From an uncultured Sutterella sp. (GTDB taxonomy: Bacteria; Pseudomonadota; Gammaproteobacteria; Burkholderiales; Burkholderiaceae_F), in the NCBI GenBank assembly GCA_934255515.1, contig CAKQON010000006.1:1-54755 (forward strand): a stretch of 54,755 nucleotides of DNA. Direction: 5' to 3'. The notes under the pieces are model-generated. The model saw only the letters and a program-made list of their open reading frames with translations. It was not told the DNA's origin and searched no databases. Made by a program: the position numbers and the translations under genes. Positions 35,985 through 42,904 of this stretch are shown piece after piece (position 1 is the stretch's first letter; every line of letters begins with the position of its first letter).

Positions 35985-36824
35985 TCAGCCGATGCGGAAG
36001 CCGCGCTTGCGGGCAAAGTGAATCGTGGCGTCGAGGAACCCCTGCTTGCTGCCGCAGTCAAAGCGCGTGCCTTCAAAGCGGTGTGCGTAGGCGGGCGATT
36101 CGTTGAGCATCGAGGCGATGCCGTCGGTAAGCTGGATTTCGCCGCCGACGCCCGGAGCAATCTTCGCGAGGTGGTCGAAGATTTCGGGTTCAAAGACATA
36201 GCGGCCGATGACGGCAAGGCGCGAAGGCGCAACGCTCGGATCAGGCTTCTCAACGATGCCGCGCAGGCGGGACGTGTTCTGCGTCTGGTCGTCAACGCTC
36301 ACAATGCCGTACTTCTTCGTTTCTTCGGGCGCCACGTCCTGAACGGCGACGACCGAACCGCCGCCCTGCTCCTCGCGGGCGCGGATGAGCTGCAGCGTCG
36401 TCGAGACCTTGCCGTCAATCAGGTCGTCGGCAAGGATCACGGCGAAGGGAGAATCCTCCACCACGGGCTGAGCGCAAAGAACGGCATGGCCGAGTCCGAG
36501 CGGAATAGGCTGGCGAATGTAAATGCAGCGCACGCCCGGCGGAACAATGCCGCGGACGATTTCAAGGAGCTCTTCCTTGCCCTTCATCTCAAGCTCGCGC
36601 TCGAGTTCCGGATAGCGGTCGAAATGGTCTTCAATGGCGCGCTTGTGGCGGCCGGTGACGAAGATCATTTCCGTCACGCCGGCGGCGGCAGCCTCTTCAA
36701 GCGCGTACTGAATGAGGGGCTTGTCGACGACCGGGAGCATTTCCTTCGGCATCGCCTTGGTGGCCGGAAGGAAGCGGGTGCCGAGACCATTAACGGGGAA
36801 GACTACTTTACGGACGGGCTTCAT
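35985..36824 (-). CDS. galU: UTP--glucose-1-phosphate uridylyltransferase GalU
   Basis: Makes UDP-glucose for envelope polysaccharides and for GalE encoded further along. The 279-residue protein shows [28 protein letters not shown] (given for its key features: G-x-GTR loop and KEMLP), VILADDLID, and a C-terminal GSKQGFLDA. An alanine often found at the start of the signature is Asn here (VNGLGTR in place of VAGLGTR). Single gene, convergent with hldC and divergent from apaH. Confidence 0.94.
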   Translation of the reverse strand: MKPVRKVVFPVNGLGTRFLPATKAMPKEMLPVVDKPLIQYALEEAAAAGVTEMIFVTGRHKRAIEDHFDRYPELERELEMKGKEELLEIVRGIVPPGVRCIYIRQPIPLGLGHAVLCAQPVVEDSPFAVILADDLIDGKVSTTLQLIRAREEQGGGSVVAVQDVAPEETKKYGIVSVDDQTQNTSRLRGIVEKPDPSVAPSRLAVIGRYVFEPEIFDHLAKIAPGVGGEIQLTDGIASMLNESPAYAHRFEGTRFDCGSKQGFLDATIHFARKRGFRIG

Positions 36825-36965
36825 ATGAACTCAAACCTTGAATATCGCTGGACCGACAGGACATCCTCCAAGCAGATGCCGCTTTAGAATGCCTGCGCAC
36901 GAGAGATGCGCGCAGGAGCTTAGCGCGCATTGACGCAACTGAGCAAGAAACGGAGGACATTTCGC

Positions 36966-37787
36966 ATGGCGCGCGAACTTTTCGCGATCGGAGATCTTCA
37001 GGGATGTCTTGAAAGCCTGAAGGGACTGCTCGAACAGATCCCGGAAGATGCTGAACTTCTTTTCCTCGGCGACATTGTGAACCGCGGCCCGAAATCGCTT
37101 GAAACGCTTCGCTTTGTGAAGAGCCTCGGGAGCCGCGCCGAAACGCTTCTCGGGAATCACGATCTTCATCTGCTCGCCGTAGCCGCCGGCGCCGGCAGCG
37201 TTCATCGCCGCGACACCATCTCCGACATTCTGTCGGCCCCCGACCGCGACGAGCTCATCGACTGGCTCCGCGCCCGGCCGCTCATGATTGAGCGCGAGGG
37301 CATCACCTTCGTCCATGCGGGCATGAATCCCGCCTGGGATCTGCCGACAGCCAGAATGCTCGCGCGGGAGGCGGAGCATTGCCTTTCCGGGAAGCACTGG
37401 AAGGAAGCGCTTGCCGGCATGTACGGCAGCACGCAGTGGGATCCCGATCTCAAAGGCGAAGCCCGCATGCGCGCGATTCTCAACGGCTTCACCCGAATCC
37501 GCTTTGTCGATCGCGAAACCGGCGAACTCGACTTTGATCAGAAGGAAGGCACGGGGAAGGCGCCCCCGAACCTCATGCCCTGGTTCGACTATCCGTTTAG
37601 GAAGACGGCGGGCACGCCCGTCTGCTTCGGGCACTGGTCGACGCTCGGCCTCATCAACCGCCCCGACCTGATGGCAATCGACACGGGGTGCCTCTGGGGC
37701 GGCGAACTTACGGCACTCAGAATCCGCGACAGGCGAATCTTCACGGAAAAGTGTCCCTGCTGGGCGGATCCGAAGGCCTACTCCTGA
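36966..37787 (+). CDS. apaH: Bis(5'-nucleosyl)-tetraphosphatase, symmetrical (ApaH)
   Basis: Hydrolyses Ap4A to two ADP and can remove Np4 caps from RNA. The 273-residue metallophosphatase has IGDLQGCLESL, FLGDIVNRGPKS, LLGNHDLHLLA and VHAGMNPAW, the usual metal-ligand series. The start at 36966 has GGAGGA 8 bases upstream; a frame open from 36930 lacks this. Divergent from galU. Confidence 0.94.
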   Translation: MARELFAIGDLQGCLESLKGLLEQIPEDAELLFLGDIVNRGPKSLETLRFVKSLGSRAETLLGNHDLHLLAVAAGAGSVHRRDTISDILSAPDRDELIDWLRARPLMIEREGITFVHAGMNPAWDLPTARMLAREAEHCLSGKHWKEALAGMYGSTQWDPDLKGEARMRAILNGFTRIRFVDRETGELDFDQKEGTGKAPPNLMPWFDYPFRKTAGTPVCFGHWSTLGLINRPDLMAIDTGCLWGGELTALRIRDRRIFTEKCPCWADPKAYS

Positions 37788-37805
37788 AATCCGTCTCCAA
37801 TCGTC

Positions 37806-37841
37806 AAAAAAGGCAGGATGCTGTTGAGCGTCCTGCCTTTT
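37806..37841. terminator. Bidirectional terminator between apaH and plsC2
   Basis: AAAAAAGGCAGGA (37806-37818) and TCCTGCCTTTT (37831-37841) form a stem with A/T tracts on both sides, so it can terminate both convergent genes. Confidence 0.85.
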
Positions 37842-37858
37842 GCTTTCTGAGGCGCTGC

Positions 37859-38701
37859 TTACGCCCGGGCGGCGTCAGCGTGATGCACGCCTGCCTGGCG
37901 AAGCTTTTCTTCGCGCGCCTTTTCCTTCTCTGCCGTCGCATCGGGCCAGCCGAGCGCGCCAGCCATGACGCGGGAGGCTTCGAGCGCGAGCTCGCGCCGG
38001 TCGCGCCCCGCCGTCGGGATCGGATCGAGGATGGTGACTTCCGCGACGAGCCCCGGGGTAAAGACAATTTGCTTCAGCACCGTCCAGAGCGGCAGGCTCG
38101 CATATGCGGGAATGAGCGACGTCTTGCCGTCGAGCGTATAGCGAATCGTTACCGGGAGGAGTTCCGCACCGGCAGGCTCCGCCGCGGCGAAAAGATTGGC
38201 ATAAAAGGGAAGAAGCTTATCGCCCGGACCCGTCGTGCCTTCCGGGAAGAAGAGGACGTTGGTGCCTTCCTTCAGCGCAGCCGCCATGGCTTCCGCCACT
38301 TCCAGCACGGCGCGCTTTCTCGAGCGGTCGATGTAGATCGTGCCGACATGGGTCGTAATCGACCCGAAGACAGGCCAGCTGCCGATTTCCTTCTTGGCGA
38401 TGAAGCGCACCGGCAGGATGGAATCCATGAGGAAGATGTCCATGAAGGAAATGTGATTCGCGCTCACGAGATACCCCGGACCATCCTCGCGCACGCCGTG
38501 GGCGGCCGCTTCATTCGGAATGCGGCCCTTGACGGCGACCTTCATCCCGAGCACCCAGGGAATGACGGGCGCCAGGGTTTTGATCACCTTGGCGCGCGAA
38601 CGGGCCTGAAGCACCGGGAGGATGCCGATAGCCACAAAGAAGATGAAGATCGTCAGAAAGAAGAGACAGACGAGTCTTACGGAACCGACAACGTATCGCA
38701 T
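37859..38701 (-). CDS. Second PlsC-family lysophospholipid acyltransferase
   Basis: Membrane-bound 1-acylglycerol-3-phosphate acyltransferase family. The 280-residue protein has an N-terminal hydrophobic segment (about 5-30), the catalytic SANHISFMDIFLMD (HX4D) and FFPEGTTGPGDKLLPF. It is only distantly similar to the 237-residue PlsC at 17078. It starts 3 bp after ruvX. Which substrate each copy prefers is unknown. Confidence 0.87.
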   Translation of the reverse strand: MRYVVGSVRLVCLFFLTIFIFFVAIGILPVLQARSRAKVIKTLAPVIPWVLGMKVAVKGRIPNEAAAHGVREDGPGYLVSANHISFMDIFLMDSILPVRFIAKKEIGSWPVFGSITTHVGTIYIDRSRKRAVLEVAEAMAAALKEGTNVLFFPEGTTGPGDKLLPFYANLFAAAEPAGAELLPVTIRYTLDGKTSLIPAYASLPLWTVLKQIVFTPGLVAEVTILDPIPTAGRDRRELALEASRVMAGALGWPDATAEKEKAREEKLRQAGVHHADAARA

Positions 38702-38704
38702 GGT

Positions 38705-39124
38705 TCACTCTAAGCTGGAAGAATACGAAGCCGCACCGACCTCGCGGAAAAACTGCTCAAGGATGACGGCCGCAGCCTTATCGTCGATGCGCTCGCGGCC
38801 GTTTGAGACCTCAACGGAAGAAAAACGCTCGTCAACGGTGAAGACTTTTTTCCGGAAGCGTCCGCCCAATTGCCTCGCGAATCGCTCGCAGCGCGCCGTA
38901 AGGGTTGACGGCGTTCCGTCTCCCATGCGCGGCACGCCGACCACGAGGAATGCCGGCTGCCACTCCTCAATGAGCGGCGCAATGCCCTGCCAGCGTGCGT
39001 CATTCGTCGGCGAATCAATGATCGCCAGCGCCCGCGCCGTACCCGTAAGAGTATTGCCGACTGCCACGCCCGTGCGGGCGAGGCCGAAGTCGAATGCCAG
39101 AACCACGCCCTGAGGAATTTCCAT
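38705..39124 (-). CDS. ruvX: Putative pre-16S rRNA nuclease / Holliday junction resolvase-like YqgF
   Basis: RNase H-fold YqgF protein, implicated in 16S rRNA 5'-end processing. The protein has AFDFGLARTGVAVG at the N-terminus, VVGVPRMGDGTPS in the middle and TVDERFSSVEVSN (catalytic acidic Asp/Glu) later. The ATG at 39122-39124 is preferred because AAGGA lies 8 bases upstream; an ATG three codons earlier sits on top of this ribosome binding site. The resulting 139 residues match family length. Confidence 0.92.
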   Translation of the reverse strand: MEIPQGVVLAFDFGLARTGVAVGNTLTGTARALAIIDSPTNDARWQGIAPLIEEWQPAFLVVGVPRMGDGTPSTLTARCERFARQLGGRFRKKVFTVDERFSSVEVSNGRERIDDKAAAVILEQFFREVGAASYSSSLE

Positions 39125-39281
39125 CAAAAGCATCCTTGAAGAAGAAAAATATCACCTGCAGGCGTACACTTTCCGGTTTTCTATTAGAAAAAGCCGCGCA
39201 AAAGTTTTCCGCCTGAACCGGCGTATTCTAAGCGCGGCACATAAGAAAAACGCTTTCTGACCCAAGCCTCTCGCTCTCATC

Positions 39282-39785
39282 ATGATCGACCACGTCCTCG
39301 AGCGCCTTACGACGCTCTTCACTGAAGGCGGCGCCCGCTTCCGCGTCGTCCATCACCCCCAGGCCGGACAGTCCAGCCAGTCTGTTGCGGAAATCCGCGG
39401 CACCGAACTCGGCCAGGGCGCCAAAGCCCTCTGCTGCACCGTCAAGGGCAACGGCGTCAAGAAGCACGTCCTCGGCGTTCTTCCTGCCGACATGCAGGCA
39501 GACCTCGTAAAGCTCGCCGCAGCCGTCGGCGGCCGCAGGGCATCGCTTGCCTCTCCTGAGGAAGTGATGGAGCTCACGGGCTGCATTTTCGGAGCTGTTC
39601 CTCCCGTAAGCTTCCACCCGGATCTTGAGCTCATCTGCGACCCGACGCTCTTCACGCGCTACGACGAGCTCGCCTTCAATGCGGGCGGACGCGACGTCTC
39701 GATCATCATTTCGACCGAAGACTTCAAGCGCATCGTGAATCCGAAGATTGCCGACTTCCTCCTGGAAGCCCCGGCAGCGGCCTGA
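39282..39785 (+). CDS. YbaK/EbsC-type aminoacyl-tRNA deacylase domain protein
   Basis: A 167-residue free-standing editing-domain protein of the YbaK/ProX superfamily, which hydrolyses mischarged aminoacyl-tRNAs. Visible features are the conserved Lys segment GAKALCCTVKG, GGRRASLASPEEV and GAVPPVSF. Which mischarged tRNA it edits is not clear, since several subfamilies share these features. No strong Shine-Dalgarno. It precedes two DUF2721 genes by 14 bp and may be co-transcribed. Confidence 0.82.
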   Translation: MIDHVLERLTTLFTEGGARFRVVHHPQAGQSSQSVAEIRGTELGQGAKALCCTVKGNGVKKHVLGVLPADMQADLVKLAAAVGGRRASLASPEEVMELTGCIFGAVPPVSFHPDLELICDPTLFTRYDELAFNAGGRDVSIIISTEDFKRIVNPKIADFLLEAPAAA

Positions 39786-39799
39786 TCAGGAGCTCTGTC

Positions 39800-40255
39800 A
39801 TGGACTTCTTTTCCGGCATGCTTGCCAATTCGCTCACGCCGATCACGCTCATTTCGGGCGTCGGCCTGATGCTCCTCTGCATGGTTGCCCGCTACAACCA
39901 CACGACGGACCGCATCCGTCAGCTGCTCGCCCGCCGCGAAGCAGGCGACTATGAGAACGAGCCCGACATCGACCGCGAGATTCACCTGATCTTCCGCCGC
40001 GCCAAGTATCTGCGCCGCGCGATGCTCTGCCTCGTCCTTTCGGACGTCTGCTCGGGTCTTCTCGTCGCAACGAACGTCTTCGCGCACCTTTCGGATCTCA
40101 ACTTCGTCTTCGCCTCCTCGATCTGGCTCGGGTTTGCACTCGCGCTCATCGTTGCATCGACCGCCTACTTCAGCCTTGAGGTCCGCGTCTCCCTGCATGC
40201 GCTTCGCATGGCCATCGAGCACCTTCCGGGCAAGTCCCCGCTGCCCATGGACTAA
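39800..40255 (+). CDS. DUF2721 membrane protein, copy 1
   Basis: A 151-residue predicted inner membrane protein of the uncharacterised DUF2721 family. It has three hydrophobic stretches (about 10-30, 73-97, 103-128). The family signature near the N-terminus is ITLISGVGLMLLCMVARYN, followed by a basic cytoplasmic loop (DRIRQLLARREAG). AGGAG lies 8 bases upstream of the ATG. The next gene is a paralogue. Confidence 0.8.
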   Translation: MDFFSGMLANSLTPITLISGVGLMLLCMVARYNHTTDRIRQLLARREAGDYENEPDIDREIHLIFRRAKYLRRAMLCLVLSDVCSGLLVATNVFAHLSDLNFVFASSIWLGFALALIVASTAYFSLEVRVSLHALRMAIEHLPGKSPLPMD

Positions 40256-40267
40256 CGGAGGCCTGAA

Positions 40268-40738
40268 ATGATCAACATCACTGAATTCAATCAGTCGCTC
40301 GCTCTGGCGCTCGGCCCCATTACGCTCATTTCCGGCGTGGGCCTTCTCATGATCTGCATGACGAACCGCTACAACCACGCGACGAACCGTATCCGTCAGC
40401 TGATGAAGAAGCGCCGCGAAGACGCCTCTCAAGCGCTGCTTCCCATCATCGACGAGGAAATCGATCTTCTTTACATGCGCGCCTCGCTCCTGCGCCGCGG
40501 CATGCTGTCGGTTGCGCTCTCCGCACTCCTCTCGGCACTCCTCGTTGCCGTGAGCGTCGGAAGCCGCTTCCTCGGTATCAATCTCATGGTGCTCGAGAGC
40601 GTGATTCTTGTAGCCGCAACGCTCCTCATCGTGCTTTCAGCGCTTCTCTTCTCGAGCGAAATCAGCATCTCGCTCAAGGCGCTCAACCTCGCCGTCAAGA
40701 ACATCCCTCCGGGAGGCGGAAAATCTGAAGCCCTCTGA
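40268..40738 (+). CDS. DUF2721 membrane protein, copy 2
   Basis: A 156-residue paralogue of the preceding gene, with the same topology and the signature ITLISGVGLLMICMTNRYN plus NRIRQLMKKRRED. GGAGG lies 7 bases upstream of its ATG and the gap between the two is 12 bp, so they are very likely co-translated and may form a hetero-oligomer. No function is known for the family. Confidence 0.8.
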   Translation: MINITEFNQSLALALGPITLISGVGLLMICMTNRYNHATNRIRQLMKKRREDASQALLPIIDEEIDLLYMRASLLRRGMLSVALSALLSALLVAVSVGSRFLGINLMVLESVILVAATLLIVLSALLFSSEISISLKALNLAVKNIPPGGGKSEAL

Positions 40739-40754
40739 TTGCAGCTGAAATTCC

Positions 40755-40793
40755 AAAAGCCGGGATCTCCACCGAGGGAGACTCCGGCTTTTT
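40755..40793. terminator. Terminator after the DUF2721 pair
   Basis: AAAAGCCGG (40755-40763) pairs with CCGGCTTTT (40784-40792), with an inner GATCTCC/GGGAGA stem and T run. A weaker T-run on the minus strand would also serve the convergent cyclophilin-like gene. Confidence 0.8.
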
Positions 40794-40812
40794 CATTTCG
40801 GCGACTGTCCGA

Positions 40813-41241
40813 TCACTCTGCCCGCGTGAGCCGAGTCTTTGCATCTCCCAATTGAGCAAGTTCGTCAATCCCGCTCTCAACTCTGCCGACCGACTGCATG
40901 TCGAAGGCTTCGCCGTTCTGTCGGTAGAGAATCACAAAGCTGTGCCTCGGCGGCCAATAGACAACCTCGCCTATCTCATAGCCGCGCATCTCGACTTCCC
41001 GGGCCGGAAGCGCCTTGCGGAAGCGACAACAAAGTTCCAGGCCATAAAGGTCCTCCATGTCGAGCGTGAGCGGAAGCTTTGCATAAAGCGCGCGGGCCGT
41101 CTCATTGTTTTCGAGGGAAATCGTCCATTTCTTTCCTCTGGCTTCAATCTGAATCTTCATTGTGGTTGTCTCCGCGGCGCCTGCGCCCTGATGGACAAGC
41201 ATGCTTGTCGCGGCAAACGCAAGTATTTTTCTTCGCTGCAT
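40813..41241 (-). CDS. Secreted cyclophilin-like fold protein
   Basis: A 142-residue protein with a Sec signal peptide (cleavage near GAGA-A, about residue 22). A domain follows that matches the cyclophilin-like family, typified by LENNETARALYAKLPLTLDMEDLYG and EIGEVVYWPPRHSFVILY. The family has the cyclophilin barrel but no proven isomerase activity. It follows the cytochrome P460-like gene by 20 bp and is probably co-transcribed with it under the divergent AraC regulator. Confidence 0.78.
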   Translation of the reverse strand: MQRRKILAFAATSMLVHQGAGAAETTTMKIQIEARGKKWTISLENNETARALYAKLPLTLDMEDLYGLELCCRFRKALPAREVEMRGYEIGEVVYWPPRHSFVILYRQNGEAFDMQSVGRVESGIDELAQLGDAKTRLTRAE

Positions 41242-41261
41242 AACACTTTCTTTCTACCCAA

Positions 41262-41819
41262 TCAATTTCTGCGCGCAGCAGCTTTCAGATCCTCCGCGGA
41301 ATACACATAGTCGCTCGACGCCGCACTCAGGTGACAGGAAAGGCATCGGCTTACCGGATCCTCGCTCTCCGTAAAGGCTCTGCGATCTCCGTGATAGGCC
41401 TGGTACTCCCACTCCCCGTTGCGCAGACTTTCTGGATAAATGGCTCCCCAGCCTTTTTCCTTTTGCATGACAATGTAGCGCCGCACGCCTGCACGCTCCC
41501 CGGAACGAGAGTGGTATTCAACGAGGAGCAGGCGTGTTCCATAGGGGAAGCTTTCTGCCTTCTTCATCGCCGTCATGACTTCTTTTGGCGCATACATGTC
41601 CTCAATCACGCTGCCGCGGTCTGATGTCCGATAAAGCACCCAGTCGGACCAATTTTCAGGGAGTGCCACACGCGGATCTGCGATGGCCATACCCGTATCG
41701 GGAAACCGATTCCCGGCGCGATCGGTGGAGGGACTCAGTTCCGCCGCCGCGACCCAACCGGCGGATCCCATGATGCCAGCGGCGCCGACGGCGGCCGTCA
41801 TTTTGATCAACTTGTGCAT
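41262..41819 (-). CDS. Cytochrome P460-like periplasmic c-type cytochrome
   Basis: A 185-residue exported protein beginning MHKLIKMTAAVGAAGIMG (ATG at 41817-41819, GAGG about 9 bases upstream). It has the P460-family layout: W-x-D-W near the N-terminus (ENWSDWVLYRT), a central beta sheet, and a C-terminal CLSCH heme c motif. P460 enzymes in nitrifiers oxidise hydroxylamine through an extra Lys-heme crosslink; related family members elsewhere have no known substrate. The redox role here is inferred from the heme motif only. A longer frame (to 41867) would start at TTG and lacks a ribosome site. Confidence 0.75.
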   Translation of the reverse strand: MHKLIKMTAAVGAAGIMGSAGWVAAAELSPSTDRAGNRFPDTGMAIADPRVALPENWSDWVLYRTSDRGSVIEDMYAPKEVMTAMKKAESFPYGTRLLLVEYHSRSGERAGVRRYIVMQKEKGWGAIYPESLRNGEWEYQAYHGDRRAFTESEDPVSRCLSCHLSAASSDYVYSAEDLKAAARRN

Positions 41820-41955
41820 TTCTCTCGTCCTCAGAAGTTTCTCGGTGTCGCTCTTCATTCGCGACAAGATGGAGTTTAGAAATCAGCCTGCAGGTAACAG
41901 ACAGGCAAAATCTCAAATACCTGCTAAAAACTCTCAGGACGTACTTTTTTTTATA

Positions 41956-41997
41956 TTCCAAACTATCATTTTGGAAATATGAAATACTTTCCAGAAA
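41956..41997. promoter_or_regulatory. Candidate AraC-type operator in the araC / P460 divergent region
   Basis: TTCCAAA (41956-41962) and TTTGGAA (41970-41976) form a perfect 7-bp inverted repeat spaced by 7 bp. A related half-site, TTTCCAGAAA, lies at 41988-41997, close to the AraC ATG at 42004. The surrounding 184-bp gap is unusually AT-rich. Position and symmetry suggest the binding site of the neighbouring regulator. Confidence 0.55.
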
Positions 41998-42003
41998 CGC
42001 TTT

Positions 42004-42897
42004 ATGCCTTTCATTCTTGATTCCACTCGCGAAGCGCTTGCACGCCTTGCAATGCAGCATGCCGGCGCCATCGACTTCAACCCCACGGGCATTGCCGGAT
42101 TCAATGTCGTCAAGCGCATCGAACGCGGTGAAAAGCGCTCATTTCAGAAGCCCTATGCCGCGCTCATTTTCCAGGGGCGCAAGCGCACGCGCGTCGGCGA
42201 CATTGAGCATGTCTACGGTCCGGGCGACGTGGTAGTCACCTGCATTGACTTCCCATCCTTCACGACGATTGAAGAAGCCTCCATTGAGAAGCCTTTCCTT
42301 TCCTGCGTTCTCGAACTCAACCGCGACCTCATGGCGGAGCTCTCCCTCATGCTTGGCCACGCTCAAGCTCCGGACGACCCGGCGGGGCAGCCCTTTTTCG
42401 TCACGCGCTGCGAGGAAGACATCGCGCAGAACTTCCGGCGCCTCCTCGAGCTCTCTGATGCACCGGAGAAAATTTCCCTTCTTGCTCCGATTCTGATCCG
42501 TGAGCTGCACGCGCGCTTTCTCCTCGGACCTCAGGGCGCCTGGATCCGCAGCGTCTGCTCCTACGGCACGCACTCCCATCAGATTGCCGCTGCGGTTTCC
42601 ATGATCAAGGAAAAATTCCGCGAGCCCATTTCGGTCGCGGACATTGCCGGAAACATCGGCCTCTCGGAACCGTCGCTCCACCGGCACTTCAAGAATATGA
42701 CGGGCTTCTCCCCCATCAAGTACCAAAAAATCCTGCGCCTCTACGAAGGCAGAAACATCCTCAGAAGCGGCAGAAAAACCGTTTCCGGCGCGGCATTTGA
42801 GGTTGGATACGCAAGCAGCTCGCATTTCACGAACGACTACCGCAAATTCTTCGGCCTCTCGCCGCGAGACGATGCGCGTGCGGGCTTTGCCGCCTGA
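42004..42897 (+). CDS. AraC-family transcriptional regulator
   Basis: A 297-residue regulator with an N-terminal cupin-like sensor of the AraC_N type (about 15-160, with KPYAALIFQGRKRTRVGD) and a C-terminal double helix-turn-helix (about 195-290, including SVADIAGNIGLSEPSLHRHFKNMTG, broken here to its key residues Ser-Leu-His-Arg-His-Phe). It is divergent from the P460-like/cyclophilin-like pair, which is its likely target. The inducer is unknown. Confidence 0.88.
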   Translation: MPFILDSTREALARLAMQHAGAIDFNPTGIAGFNVVKRIERGEKRSFQKPYAALIFQGRKRTRVGDIEHVYGPGDVVVTCIDFPSFTTIEEASIEKPFLSCVLELNRDLMAELSLMLGHAQAPDDPAGQPFFVTRCEEDIAQNFRRLLELSDAPEKISLLAPILIRELHARFLLGPQGAWIRSVCSYGTHSHQIAAAVSMIKEKFREPISVADIAGNIGLSEPSLHRHFKNMTGFSPIKYQKILRLYEGRNILRSGRKTVSGAAFEVGYASSSHFTNDYRKFFGLSPRDDARAGFAA

Positions 42898-42904
42898 CGC
42901 GCCT

